Shown: positions 26,399-37,078 of the stretch, piece by piece
Layout of the letters: each line of letters opens with the position of its first letter
Numbering within the stretch: the stretch's first letter is position 1
Origin: Betaproteobacteria bacterium
GTDB lineage: Bacteria; Pseudomonadota; Gammaproteobacteria; Burkholderiales; Casimicrobiaceae
Length of the DNA: 64,000 bases
Assembly: GCA_016720425.1 (NCBI GenBank)
Contig: JADKKQ010000001.1
Location: 310,001-374,000 of the forward strand
Reading direction: 5' to 3'
Notes under the pieces: model-generated
The model's database searches: none
Told to the model about the DNA's origin: nothing
The model's input: the letters and a program-made list of their open reading frames with translations, nothing else
Made by a program: the position numbers and the translations under genes

Positions 26399-27120
26399 CT
26401 CGGCACGCCCAGTCGCGCGACTTCGTCCTCGATCCACCGCTCGACTTCGGCGGTGAGCTTCTGCGCGTCCTTGCCGACGGTGCTGATCGGAGGCCCGAAG
26501 GAGATGGTTACGGTGCCCGGCCGCTTGCCGAAGACGCCCTTGGGCCAGATCCACCCGGCGTTGTGCGCGACGGGAACGATGGGCACCCCCAACTGCAGCG
26601 CGAGGCGTGCGCCGCCGGTCTTGTACTTGGCGCGGGTGCCGGCCCGGATGCGCGTACCCTCGGGATAGATGACGATCCAGAAGCCCTGCTCGAAACGTGC
26701 CCGGCCCTGGGTGGCGATCTGCTGCATCGCGTCGGTGCCGGCCTTGCGGTCGATGGTGATCGGCGAGGCCAGCGCGAACCCCCAGCCGAAGAACGGCAGC
26801 GCCAGCAACTCCTTCTTGGCGACGTAGGCGAGCGGGGGGAAGTAGAGCGTCAGCGCCAGCGTCTCCCAGGTCGAGCTGTGCTTGGACATCACCACGTGCC
26901 CGCCGACGCCGGCGCCGGTCGGGATGTTCTCGACGCCGATCGCCTGGTGCCGGATGCCGCAGATCCAGCGCGCGCCGCGGAGGTTGGTCTGGCACCACGA
27001 GGCGGCGATCCGGTACATCGGCACCCGCGGAATCCAGAACAGCAGCAGCATCACCGCCGCGTAGATCGGCGTGACGATCAGCTGGAAGGCGAGGAAGACG
27101 ACTGCGCGCAGCGCCTGCAA
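26395..27120 (-). CDS. plsC: 1-acyl-sn-glycerol-3-phosphate acyltransferase
   Basis: Acylates lysophosphatidate to phosphatidate at the inner membrane. 241 residues. One hydrophobic helix at the N-terminus (about 8-30), then the catalytic SKHSSTWE block, an HX4E variant of the usual HX4D, and YPEGTRIRAG, with the later FGPPIST motif. The HX4E form is seen in a branch of beta/gammaproteobacterial acyltransferases, so activity is expected. Encoded 10 bp after gmhB. Confidence 0.9.
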   Translation of the reverse strand: MQALRAVVFLAFQLIVTPIYAAVMLLLFWIPRVPMYRIAASWCQTNLRGARWICGIRHQAIGVENIPTGAGVGGHVVMSKHSSTWETLALTLYFPPLAYVAKKELLALPFFGWGFALASPITIDRKAGTDAMQQIATQGRARFEQGFWIVIYPEGTRIRAGTRAKYKTGGARLALQLGVPIVPVAHNAGWIWPKGVFGKRPGTVTISFGPPISTVGKDAQKLTAEVERWIEDEVARLGVPS

Positions 27121-27130
27121 CGGGGTCCCC

Positions 27131-27712
27131 TCACTCGCTGGCGAGCAGCGCCGACACCGCGAAGGCGAGGTCGGGGAAGATCACCGTGTTCTTGGGGAAG
27201 TTGCCCTCGCGCAGCGTCTTCTCTCCCTTGCCGGTCAGGACCAGCATGGGCTTCGCACCGACCGTTTCCGCCGCCTGCAGGTCGCGCAGGCTGTCGCCGA
27301 CGCAGGGCACGCCGGCCATGTCGAGGGAAAAGCGCTGGCCGATCTCGCGCAGCATCCCCGGCTTGGGCTTGCGGCAGTCACACTCCGAATCGCCCGAGTG
27401 CGGGCAGTAGAACACCGCATCCAGCCGGCCGCCGGCCAGCGCCAGCGCCCGATGCATCTTCTCGTGGATGGCGTTGAGCGTCGCCATGTCGAACAGGCCG
27501 CGGCCGATGCCCGACTGGTTGGTGGCGACGACCACGCGGTAGCCGGCGTGGTTCAGCCGGGCGATGGCCTCGAGGCTGCCGGGGATCGGTCGCCACTCGT
27601 CGGGCGACTTGATGAACTGGTCGCTGTCGCGGTTGATGACGCCGTCGCGGTCGAGCACGATCAGCTTCTGCGTGCGCGTCGTGGACACCGTCTCGGTCGC
27701 GAACTGGACCAT
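27131..27712 (-). CDS. gmhB: D-glycero-beta-D-manno-heptose 1,7-bisphosphate 7-phosphatase
   Basis: HAD-family phosphatase in ADP-heptose synthesis for the LPS inner core. 193 residues. Nucleophile and acid are D21 and D23 in VLDRDGVIN; ATNQSGIGRG is the substrate loop, and CPHSGDSECDCRKP is the zinc-binding Cys/His cluster of GmhB. Lies between glyS and plsC in the same operon with a 15-bp gap. Confidence 0.94.
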   Translation of the reverse strand: MVQFATETVSTTRTQKLIVLDRDGVINRDSDQFIKSPDEWRPIPGSLEAIARLNHAGYRVVVATNQSGIGRGLFDMATLNAIHEKMHRALALAGGRLDAVFYCPHSGDSECDCRKPKPGMLREIGQRFSLDMAGVPCVGDSLRDLQAAETVGAKPMLVLTGKGEKTLREGNFPKNTVIFPDLAFAVSALLASE

Positions 27713-27727
27713 CGGCCGTCCCCGGGG

Positions 27728-29818
27728 TTACGCCGCCAGCCGCGAAATGTCGGCGACCCGGTTCATCGTGCGCGCGACGCCGGACAGCAGCGCCAGCCGG
27801 TTGCCGCGGATCGCCGGGTCGTCGGCCATCACCATCACGGCGTCGAAGAACCGGTCCACCGCGGGCTTCGCCGTGGCGAGTGCCTGCAGCGCGGGCGCAT
27901 AGTCGCCGGCGGCGCAGAAGGCGTCGACCTGCGGCCCGAGCGTCTGGAACGCGAGATGGAGGTCGCGCTCGGGGCCGTCGCCTAGCAGCGCGTGGTCGAC
28001 CGCGGCGGCGGCCTCGGCGCCCGACTTGCGCAGGATGTTGACGATGCGCTTGTTGGCCGCCGCGAGGGCGGCCGCCTCGGGCAGCAGCTCGAAGGCGCGC
28101 ACCGCGTCGAGCCGGACCGGGACCTCGCGCAGCTCCGCCGGGCGCGCGTCGACGACGGCGGCGATCTGGTTGGCGGTGAATCCGTGTTCGCGCAGCGACC
28201 CGCGCAGCCGGTCGTAGACGAAATCCTCGAGCGCGGCGGCGGCCGGCTTGACCGCGGACACGCCCTCGAAGGCCGCGAACGCCGCTTCGACCAGGTCGGG
28301 CAGCAGCAGCGGCAGGCGGCCTTCGATGACGATGCGCAGTATGCCCAGCGCGGCGCGGCGCAGTCCGAACGGATCCTTGTCGCCGGTCGGCTCGTTGCCG
28401 ATGCCGAACATCCCCGCCAGCGTCTCGAGCTTGTCGGCGAGGGCCAGCGCCTGCGCGACGGGGCCCGTCGGCAGCGCGTCGCCGGCGAAGCGCGGCCAGT
28501 AGTGCTGCTCGATCGCGGCCGCGACCGCCGGGGCTTCGCCGTCGTGCTCGGCGTAGTAGCGGCCCATCAGTCCCTGCAGCTCCGGAAACTCGCCGACCAT
28601 GTCGGTGACCAGATCGGCCTTGGCGAGCAGCGCGGCGCGCTCGGCCATTGCCAGGTCGGCGCCGATCATCGCCGCGATCCGGCCGGCGAGCGCCAGCACC
28701 CGGTCGACGCGCTGCCGCTGCGTCCCGATGCGGTTGTGATAGACGACGGCGTCGAGCTTCGGCAGCCGCGACTCGAGGCGCGCGCGGCGGTCCTGGTCGA
28801 AGAAGAACTTGGCGTCGGCGAGGCGCGCGCGCAGCACGCGCTCGTTGCCGCCGATGATGGCGGCGGGGTCGGACGTCGCGAGGTTGCTGACCAGCAGGAA
28901 GCGGCTCTGCAGCCGGCCGCCGGCGTCGGCCAGCGCGAAGTACTTCTGGTTCTGCTGCATGGTCAGGATCAGGCACTCCTGCGGCACCTGCAGGAACGCG
29001 GGGTCGAAGCTGCCGGCGTACACCACTGGCCACTCGACCAGCGCGGCGACCTCGTCCAGCAGCGCGTCGGGCATGATCACGCGGGCGCTGCCCGCCTCGC
29101 GCTCGAGGCCGGCGACGATCGCCGCGCGGCGCTCGGCGAAGCCGGCGATGACCTTGCCCTCGGCGCGCAGCGTTTCGTCGTAGGCGGCGGCGGTGGCGAT
29201 CGCGATGCCGCCGCGGCCGAGGAAACGATGACCGTCGGTGACGCGATCGGCAGCGAGGCCGAGCGCCGTGATCGGCACGACGTCGGCGCCGAACAGCGCC
29301 AGCAGCCGGTGCGCGGGGCGGACGAACTTCACCGTCGTGCCGTCGGCGCGCTGATAGGTCATCACCTTCGGAATCGGCAGCGCGGCGATCGCTTCGTTGA
29401 CGACGGCCTCGAGGCCGCCGGCCAGCGGCTCGCCGGCCAGCGTCCGGTGGACGAACAGCGCCTCGGCCTTGCCGTCCGGCGCGCGCTCGAGGCCGGCGAT
29501 CGCGGAGTCGTCCAGCCCCAGCGAGGCGAGCTTCTTCAGCAGCGCGGGCGTCGGCGCGCCGGTGGCCGCGAAGCCGACCGCGGCCGGCAGCAGCTTGACG
29601 CGCTGCGCCTTGTCCGGCGAACGCGCCAGGACCTGCGTCAGCGACACGGCGAGCCGCCGCGGCGTGGCGAAGGACGTGACGACGCTGTGCGCGCCGACGA
29701 AGCCGCGCTGCCGCAGGCCGTCGGCGATGCCGGCGGCGAAGGACTCGCCGAGGCGCTTCAATGCCTTCGGGGGCAGTTCCTCGGTGAAGAGCTCGACGGT
29801 GAGGGTGGCGGCCGTCAT
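27728..29818 (-). CDS. glyS: glycine-tRNA ligase, beta subunit
   Basis: 696 residues, close to E. coli GlyS (689). Starts MTAATLTVELFTEELPPKAL, the conserved ELxxEELPPK opening, and includes GRGGIAI, LSLALADKLETLAGMFGIG-type core and the C-terminal tRNA-anticodon domain. Forms the alpha2beta2 enzyme with GlyQ. ATG overlaps the glyQ stop by 4 bp. Confidence 0.96.
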   Translation of the reverse strand: MTAATLTVELFTEELPPKALKRLGESFAAGIADGLRQRGFVGAHSVVTSFATPRRLAVSLTQVLARSPDKAQRVKLLPAAVGFAATGAPTPALLKKLASLGLDDSAIAGLERAPDGKAEALFVHRTLAGEPLAGGLEAVVNEAIAALPIPKVMTYQRADGTTVKFVRPAHRLLALFGADVVPITALGLAADRVTDGHRFLGRGGIAIATAAAYDETLRAEGKVIAGFAERRAAIVAGLEREAGSARVIMPDALLDEVAALVEWPVVYAGSFDPAFLQVPQECLILTMQQNQKYFALADAGGRLQSRFLLVSNLATSDPAAIIGGNERVLRARLADAKFFFDQDRRARLESRLPKLDAVVYHNRIGTQRQRVDRVLALAGRIAAMIGADLAMAERAALLAKADLVTDMVGEFPELQGLMGRYYAEHDGEAPAVAAAIEQHYWPRFAGDALPTGPVAQALALADKLETLAGMFGIGNEPTGDKDPFGLRRAALGILRIVIEGRLPLLLPDLVEAAFAAFEGVSAVKPAAAALEDFVYDRLRGSLREHGFTANQIAAVVDARPAELREVPVRLDAVRAFELLPEAAALAAANKRIVNILRKSGAEAAAAVDHALLGDGPERDLHLAFQTLGPQVDAFCAAGDYAPALQALATAKPAVDRFFDAVMVMADDPAIRGNRLALLSGVARTMNRVADISRLAA

Positions 29819-30735
29819 GCCGCGGCCGCCCGGGCGGAGGGCGCGTGCAGCATCGGGAAACCCAGCGCCTCGCGCGAATCGTGATACGCCTGCGCGACCA
29901 GCCGCGAAAGCGTGCGGATGCGGCCGATGTAGGCGGCGCGCTCGGTGACCGAGATCGCGCCGCGGGCGTCGAGCAGGTTGAACGTGTGGGCGGCCTTGAG
30001 GATCATCTCGTAGCCGGGCAGCGCCAGCCGGGCTTCGAGCAGGCGCTTCGCCTCGCTCTCGAAGAAGGCGAACAGCTCGAACAGCTTCGGCGCGTTGGAG
30101 TGCTCGAAGTTGTACGTCGACTGCTCGACCTCGTTCTGGTGATAGACGTCGCCGTAGGTGAGCTGGCGGCGGACGCCGTGTTCGTGCCACTCGGTCCAGA
30201 CGAGGTCGAAGACGTTCTCCTTGCCCTGCAGGTACATCGCCAGCCGCTCGAGCCCGTAGGTGATCTCGCCGGTGATCGGCGCGCAGTCGAGGCCGCCGAC
30301 CTGCTGGAAATAGGTGAACTGCGTCACCTCCATGCCGTTCAGCCAGACCTCCCAGCCCAATCCCCAGGCCCCCAGCGTCGGGTTCTCCCAGTCGTCCTCG
30401 ACGAAGCGCACGTCGTTCTTGCGCAGGTCGAAGCCCAGCGCCTCGAGCGAGCCGAGGTAGAGGTCGAGGATGTCGGGCGGCGAGGGCTTCAGCACCACCT
30501 GGTACTGGTAGTAGTGCTGCATCCGGTTGGGGTTCTCGCCGTAGCGGCCGTCCTTCGGGCGGCGCGACGGCTGCACGTAGGCGGCGCGCCACGGCTCCGG
30601 GCCGAGGGCGCGCAGGAACGTGGCGGTGTGCGAGGTTCCCGCGCCGACTTCCATGTCGTAGGGCTGCAGCAGCGCGCAGCCCTGGCGGTCCCAGTAGTCC
30701 TGCAGCTTGAGGATCAGTTGTTGAAAGGTGTTCAT
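29815..30735 (-). CDS. glyQ: glycine-tRNA ligase, alpha subunit
   Basis: 306 residues; MNTFQQLILKLQDYWDRQGC is the canonical start, followed by QPYDMEVGAGTSHTATFLRA and VQPSRRPKDGRYGENPNR. Carries the class II catalytic core. Coupled to glyS by an ATGA overlap and preceded by lnt 56 bp upstream. Confidence 0.97.
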   Translation of the reverse strand: MNTFQQLILKLQDYWDRQGCALLQPYDMEVGAGTSHTATFLRALGPEPWRAAYVQPSRRPKDGRYGENPNRMQHYYQYQVVLKPSPPDILDLYLGSLEALGFDLRKNDVRFVEDDWENPTLGAWGLGWEVWLNGMEVTQFTYFQQVGGLDCAPITGEITYGLERLAMYLQGKENVFDLVWTEWHEHGVRRQLTYGDVYHQNEVEQSTYNFEHSNAPKLFELFAFFESEAKRLLEARLALPGYEMILKAAHTFNLLDARGAISVTERAAYIGRIRTLSRLVAQAYHDSREALGFPMLHAPSARAAAA

Positions 30736-30791
30736 CGGGGGGCGGTGGCGGCGGCGCCCGGGGAGTCGGGGCGGCGGCGAAAGGTGAAATA

Positions 30792-32321
30792 TTACCGCAT
30801 GCGACCGCGCGCTCCCCGATCGGGAGGCCGGGCGGCGAACGCCGCGACGATCAGCAACAGGGCCGCGAGCGCCGCCGCCGGCGCGTCGCCGGCGCGCACG
30901 TAGGGGGTGAGGCCTTCCCGGCCGACGACGTCGATTTCGAGGATGCCGCCGGTGAACCAGGGCAGCCGCGCGAGCTCGCGGCCGTCGTGGCCGATCGCCG
31001 AGGTGATGCCGGTGTTGGTGGCGCGCAGCAGCGTCCGACCGGTCTCCTTCGCCCGCATCGCGGCGATCTGGTTGTGCTGCAGGGCGGCGAGCGAACGGCC
31101 GTACCAGGCATCGTTGGTCACGTTGACCAGCAGCGTCGCGGCGCCGGCCTGGGTGCGGATGTCGGCGCCGAACGCGTCCTCGTAGCAGATGTTGACGGCC
31201 ACCGCCTGGCCGGCGACCTTGAGCGGCGGCTGGTCGGGCGCGCCGGCGGACTGGTTGGCGAGCGGGATCGACAGCACGTTGCGGATGAACCACCCCAGCA
31301 CGGCATCGGCGGGAATCGTCTCGCCGAAGGGCACGAGGTGCCGCTTGCGGTAGAGCTGCAGCTCGCCGGCGCCCAGCGACAGCACGCTGTTGTAGTAGCG
31401 CAGCCCGCCGCCGGGCAGCGGCGGCTCGACGGTGAAGAGCCCCAGCAGCACATCGCCGTCGCGCGCGGCGGCGGTGCGCAGGAGGTGCAGCAGCACCGCG
31501 TCGGGCACCTCGTCGGCGAACACCGGAAACGCGCTCTCGGGCAGCACGATCAATCGCCCGCGGCTGATGGTGACGAGCTCGGAGTAGAGATCGAAGGTGT
31601 TCTGGCGAAACTGCGGGTCGAACTTGCGGTCCTGCGTCACGTTGCCCTGCAGCAGCGAAACGCTGACCGATTGCAGCGGGCGCGTCCACTCGGCGCGGTC
31701 GATCAGGGCGCCGGTGAGCGGGATCGCCAGCGCACCGGCGACGCAGAGGCCGGCGCGCCGCCACGCGCCGCCGGCGATGGCGGGAATCGCGAGCGCGAGC
31801 GCGGCCGAGACCAGCGCGCCCGCCAGCGTGACGGCGAAGACGCCGCCGACCGGCGCGATGCCGGCCAGCGGCGTCGCCCCGTCGCGCACGATCTGCGCGT
31901 AGCCCAGCGACAGCCAGGGGAACCCGGTGAAGACGACGCTGCGCGCCCACTCGGCCAGCGTCCAGGCGGCCGCCCCCGCCAGCGCCCGCGACCACGAGTG
32001 GGCGGGGGTCCAGCGCGTCGCCAGCCAGCCGGCGAGCGCGGGAAAGAGCGCGAGGTAGGCGCAGAACCCCGCCGTCGCCACGGCCGCCAGCGGCAGCGGC
32101 ATGCCGCCGAAGGTGTTGAGCGCGACGTAGACCCAGGACACGCCCGCACCGAAGAGCCCCAGCCCGAAGGCGAATCCGAGCTGCGCCGCGCGCCGCGGCC
32201 GGGCGTCCTGCCAGAGCAGCAGCAGCAGCGCCAGCGCGAGCAGCGGCACGCCGCTGAATTCGAAGGGCGCGAAGCCGAACACCGTGGCCGCACCGAGCAG
32301 GAACGCGGCGACGACGCTCAA
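30792..32321 (-). CDS. lnt: apolipoprotein N-acyltransferase
   Basis: Adds the third acyl chain to lipoproteins in the inner membrane. About 509 residues with six or so N-terminal helices followed by the periplasmic nitrilase-like domain. The catalytic Glu-Lys-Cys set is visible: LPESAFP, YRKRHLVPFGE and NICYEDAFG. I chose a TTG at 32321, six bases after GAAGG, because residues before it (GRPKGEHRSAQHEG) come from a repeated DNA element. An in-frame GTG at 32381, overlapping the corC stop (GTGA), is the alternative. Confidence 0.92.
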   Translation of the reverse strand: MSVVAAFLLGAATVFGFAPFEFSGVPLLALALLLLLWQDARPRRAAQLGFAFGLGLFGAGVSWVYVALNTFGGMPLPLAAVATAGFCAYLALFPALAGWLATRWTPAHSWSRALAGAAAWTLAEWARSVVFTGFPWLSLGYAQIVRDGATPLAGIAPVGGVFAVTLAGALVSAALALAIPAIAGGAWRRAGLCVAGALAIPLTGALIDRAEWTRPLQSVSVSLLQGNVTQDRKFDPQFRQNTFDLYSELVTISRGRLIVLPESAFPVFADEVPDAVLLHLLRTAAARDGDVLLGLFTVEPPLPGGGLRYYNSVLSLGAGELQLYRKRHLVPFGETIPADAVLGWFIRNVLSIPLANQSAGAPDQPPLKVAGQAVAVNICYEDAFGADIRTQAGAATLLVNVTNDAWYGRSLAALQHNQIAAMRAKETGRTLLRATNTGITSAIGHDGRELARLPWFTGGILEIDVVGREGLTPYVRAGDAPAAALAALLLIVAAFAARPPDRGARGRMR

Positions 32322-32328
32322 CGGACTG

Positions 32329-32369
32329 CCTTCGTGCTGCGCACTCCGGTGTTCGCCCTTGGGACGGCC
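32329..32369 (-). repeat. 41-bp repeat in front of lnt (copy A)
   Basis: On the minus strand it ends CAGCACGAAGG, placing a Shine-Dalgarno-like GAAGG before the lnt start. A second copy with 39 of 41 identical positions lies at 33811-33851, upstream of ybeY. When translated both encode GRP[KE]GEHRSAQHEG. Confidence 0.88.
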
Positions 32370-32377
32370 CGGCGGGC

Positions 32378-33244
32378 TCACGCCGCGCCGGTCGTATCGC
32401 CGTCGCGCGGCGGCGTCATCGACTCGACCTGGAGCGTGTGCAGGCGGCGGCTGTCGGCGCGGATCACGCGGAAGCGCAGGCCGCCGATGTCGGCGGTTTC
32501 GCCCCGCTTGGGCAGCCGGCCGAAGGCCTGGAGCACGAGCCCGCCGACGGTGTCGAACTCGTCGTCGGCGAAATCGGTGCCGAAACGGGCGTTGAAGTCG
32601 GCGATCTCGGTGCGCGCCTTCACGCGGTGCCGGCCGCCGGTCTCGGCGATGATGTTGTCCTCGGCCTCGTCGAAGTCGTATTCGTCCTCGATGTCGCCGA
32701 CGATCTGCTCCAGCACGTCCTCGATCGTGACCAGGCCCGAGACGCCGCCGTACTCGTCGACCACGATCGCGATGTGATTGCGGTTGGCGCGGAACTCGCG
32801 CAGCAGCACGTTGAGCCGCTTCGACTCGGGGACGAAGACCGCGGGGCGCAGCGTGTCGCGGAGCTTGAACCCGGTCGGGTCGGTGTAGTAGTTGAGGAGT
32901 TCCTTGGCCAGCAGGATGCCGACGATGTCGTCCTTGTTCTCGCCGGTGACCGGAAAGCGCGAGTGCCGCGTCTCCAGCACCAGCGGGATGAACTCGGCCG
33001 GCTCGTCGTCCTGCGACACCACGTCCATCTGGGCACGCGGGATCATGATGTCGCGCACCGTCATCTCCGAGACCTGCAGCACGCCCTCGATCATCGACAG
33101 CGCGTCGGCGTCGAGCAGCTTGCGCTCGAACGCGCCGTGCAGCAGCGCGAGCAGCTCGTCGCGGTCTTCGGGCTCGCGGGTGAGGAATGCGGACAGGCGC
33201 TCGAGCAGCGAGGGCCGGTCTTGCTTGTCGTCGGCGTCGGACAC
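32378..33244 (-). CDS. corC: CorC/HlyC-type CBS-domain protein
   Basis: 288 residues with two CBS motifs (about 70-190; VRDIMIPRAQMDVV and HIAIVVDEYGGVSGLVTIEDVLEQIVGDI) and a C-terminal CorC_HlyC transporter-associated domain (FDTVGGLVLQAFGRLPKRGE). Lacks the CNNM membrane domain. Linked genetically to Mg2+/Co2+ handling; found in the ybeZ-ybeY-corC-lnt operon of proteobacteria. GTG at 33244 gives VSDADDKQDRPSLLERL, matching the family start; upstream in-frame residues are Pro/Arg-rich and overlap ybeY. Confidence 0.92.
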   Translation of the reverse strand: MSDADDKQDRPSLLERLSAFLTREPEDRDELLALLHGAFERKLLDADALSMIEGVLQVSEMTVRDIMIPRAQMDVVSQDDEPAEFIPLVLETRHSRFPVTGENKDDIVGILLAKELLNYYTDPTGFKLRDTLRPAVFVPESKRLNVLLREFRANRNHIAIVVDEYGGVSGLVTIEDVLEQIVGDIEDEYDFDEAEDNIIAETGGRHRVKARTEIADFNARFGTDFADDEFDTVGGLVLQAFGRLPKRGETADIGGLRFRVIRADSRRLHTLQVESMTPPRDGDTTGAA

Positions 33245-33293
33245 GGGCGTGGCGGGCGGTGACGGGGGCGGGATCGGGCAGCGGCGCGGGCGG

Positions 33294-33785
33294 TCAGGCC
33301 GCGCGGGAGCCTGCGGTCCGCCGTGCGCGCCGCGGTGCCGGCCGGCCGGCATACGGGCAGGCGTAGGGGTCGGGGATGCCGAGGCCGGCCAGGATCGCGG
33401 TCTCGCGGGCCTCCATCACGCGGGCGGCGCGGGCGTTGCCGTGATCGTAGCCTTGCAGGTGCAGCATGCCGTGGACGACGAGGTGGGCGCAGTGGTCGGC
33501 GAGTTCCTTGCCCTGCAGGCGTGCCTCGCGGCGCAGCACCGGCGCGCAGAGCACGAGGTCTCCGCCGAGCGGGGAGGCGTCATCGTACACGAAGGTCAGC
33601 ACGTTGGTCGCGTGGTCGCCGCCCCGGAACCGCGCGTTCAGCCGCTCCCCTTCGCGGGTGCCGACGAAGCGCAGCGTGACGGCGGCCTCGCCGGCGAGGG
33701 CGGCGCGGGCCCAGCGCCGCAGCGCGGCCGGCGTCGGCAACGTTCGCGCCGAGACCGCGTACTGGACGGCGAACCGGAGGCGCAC
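33294..33785 (-). CDS. ybeY: endoribonuclease/rRNA maturation factor YbeY
   Basis: 163 residues. Zinc motif HGMLHLQGYDH with the preceding TNVLTFVYDD is diagnostic for YbeY, needed for 16S rRNA 3'-end maturation and ribosome quality control. GTG at 33785 is the likely start; a copy of the 41-bp repeat lies just upstream. It has an unusual Arg-rich tail of about 15 residues (GRPAPRRARRTAGSRA). Between the threonine aldolase and corC. Confidence 0.92.
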   Translation of the reverse strand: MRLRFAVQYAVSARTLPTPAALRRWARAALAGEAAVTLRFVGTREGERLNARFRGGDHATNVLTFVYDDASPLGGDLVLCAPVLRREARLQGKELADHCAHLVVHGMLHLQGYDHGNARAARVMEARETAILAGLGIPDPYACPYAGRPAPRRARRTAGSRAA

Positions 33786-33810
33786 CGACCGGCGCGGCGC
33801 CGCGGCCGGA

Positions 33811-33851
33811 CCTTCGTGCTGCGCACTCCGGTGTTCGCCCTCGGGGCGGCC
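33811..33851 (-). repeat. 41-bp repeat in front of ybeY (copy B)
   Basis: Same element as 32329-32369 with two differences, in the 73-bp gap between the threonine aldolase stop and the ybeY start. Its terminal GAAGG is 20 or so bases from the ybeY GTG, so its role as a ribosome-binding site is weaker here. Confidence 0.88.
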
Positions 33852-33858
33852 GAAACGC

Positions 33859-34978
33859 TCATGAACTCCCCTGCGCCAGCGCGACGAGCTTCCGGAACAG
33901 CGGCACGATCTCGGCATCGTCGTGGCGCATCAGGCTGTCGCCGACGTAGATCTCGACGCGGGACCAGCCGGGGACGTCGGCCGCGGCGATGTTCTGCGCC
34001 AGCCAGGCCCGGTCTTCGGCGGCGACGCGATCGCGCGCCGAGACGAGCGCGCCGACCGCGGCCGGGACGTGGACGTGGAACAGGTTGACCTCGGGCGGCG
34101 AGGGCGCGACGACGAGGCCGTCGATCGCCGCCAGCGCCGCGGCGAACGACCGGGCGCGCATCCGCCACGCCGGAATGCGGGCGAGCTGGTCGTCGAAGCG
34201 CATCGCCGCCGAGGCGACGAAGGGGTGCAGCTGCACCAGCGTGCCCCCCTGCCGGCGGCGCCACAGCCGCGCCTCGGCGATGAAGTCCTCGCGACCCAGC
34301 AGCATCGCGCCGGCCAGCGCCCCGACGCCCTTGTAGAACGATACGTAGACCGAGTCGAACAGCGCGGCGATCTCGGCATGGGTCCGCGGCGCGTAGGCTT
34401 CGCGCGCCTCCCACAGCCGCGCGCCGTCGAGGTGCAGGTGGATGCCGCGTGAGCGCGCCAGCGCCGACAGCTCGACCAGCTCGTCCCAGGCGGGCAGGCG
34501 GCCGCCGATCTCGCGCGCCGGCAATTCGGTCAGCAGCGCCGCGAGGCGTTCCGGGCAGGCGGCGAGGTCGTCCGCCAGCAGCGGTCGATGGCGCGGGCCC
34601 AGCAGCGAGACGCGGAGCTCGTGCAGGTGGGCGTAGGCGCGCTCCTCGTGCAGCTCGAGGTGCGACGTCGGGTGCATGCCGACGTGGGCGACGCCCGCCC
34701 GGACGACGGCGATGCGCAGCGCAACGAGCTGGGCCATCGTGCCGCTGGGCATGAAGACGGCGGCCGGCAGGCCGAGCAGCGACGCGACCCGCGACTCGAA
34801 GCCGGCGACGAGATCGCCCCGGCCGTAGCTGTCCGCGTGGTGGCCGTGCTCGCGACACCACGCGCCGACGCGCAGCAGCTCCTCGCCCGGTGCCTGCAGG
34901 GGATGCCCGGACACGTGGATCGTGCACTGCCGGCGCAGCGCGTCGGTCGGGTCGGACGCGGGCGGCGTTCGACCCGGC

Positions 34979-34989
<11 letters not shown>
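33859..34989 (-). CDS. PLP-dependent threonine aldolase / beta-eliminating lyase family protein
   Basis: 376 residues, fold type I. PLP-binding K220 in SFYKGVG, D188 in HLDGARLWEA, and the phosphate-binding FMPSGTMAQL segment near residue 82 match L-threonine aldolases, which cleave threonine or allo-threonine to glycine and acetaldehyde. An N-terminal extension of about 25 residues is present. The ATG overlaps the end of ybeZ by 11 bp, so it is translated from the ybeZ-ybeY mRNA; this position is unusual. Glycine made here could supply the glycyl-tRNA synthetase encoded in the same operon, but that link is speculative. Confidence 0.87.
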
Positions 34990-35986
<997 letters not shown>

Positions 35987-36944
35987 GGCGGTCGCGGTGT
36001 TCGTGGCAGGAGAGATAGTCTGCGGCAAAGGGCCGGGAGCCGCAAGCGAGCGTGCTGCAGTCTGTCGCGAGTCCGCCGCCGGCTCGCCCGGGCGCGAACG
36101 ACGCGGTTGCAGACCCGCCGTCGCGGGAGTCAATTTCGAGAGGACGGCGTGTCGGCATCGGCCTCGACGCAGGCGGGCCACCTCGGCAGCGTGGCAGGGA
36201 GACCCGCAAGGGTCGAGCGATCTCGAGCGTACCCCGCGCTCGATGGCGACGGTCCCGGTTCGACCCGACCCGGCCATTCGATCCGCAGCAGCGCAGCCGT
36301 TCGACGCGGAACGGAACTCGAGGGGGGGGGCGGCGCGCCGGAATGGCAGGCGGCCGGGTACGCAACGATCGCGTTGCCGTCCTCCAGCCCTGCGTACACG
36401 CCATCGTTGGCGGACAAGCTTGCGGCATGGAGCGCGATTGCGGATCATCTGACCCCGCCTGGCGGGCTCCGTGATCAGGATGACTTTCGGGATGACGCGA
36501 CACCTGCGAAAGGAGCACGCGATGCGAAATGGACGATCAAGTTGCCCCCCATGACGGCGCCCTTCGCGGGGCGAGCCGCGGGCGCCCAGGAAACGGCTTA
36601 CCGGCTGGACGCGAAGCCCGGCGATCGCGGCAACATCAGGAACCTGTTCATCGCGTGGTTGCCGGAGCGCCTGCCCACGGGACCCACCCCGCGAAGTGGT
36701 GCGGTGGTCTCGTGCCGATCGGACTGCATACAGGATCGTATCGGCCCCCGGGACCGGGCACGAACTGTCGCCCCATGCACCCACCCCCCTGGCCGCCCCC
36801 CGGGTGCCTCCCACCGACCCAGCGCGACTTCTCGTCGCCGGACACCTTGCCACCGGCCTGCAGCCACCTCCACCGCGAGATTGGCGACATGGCGGCCGCG
36901 CCCGCCCGCTTGCCGGCGGAAAGCTCGAAGGCGTGGCCGGCCCG

Positions 36945-37078
<134 letters not shown>

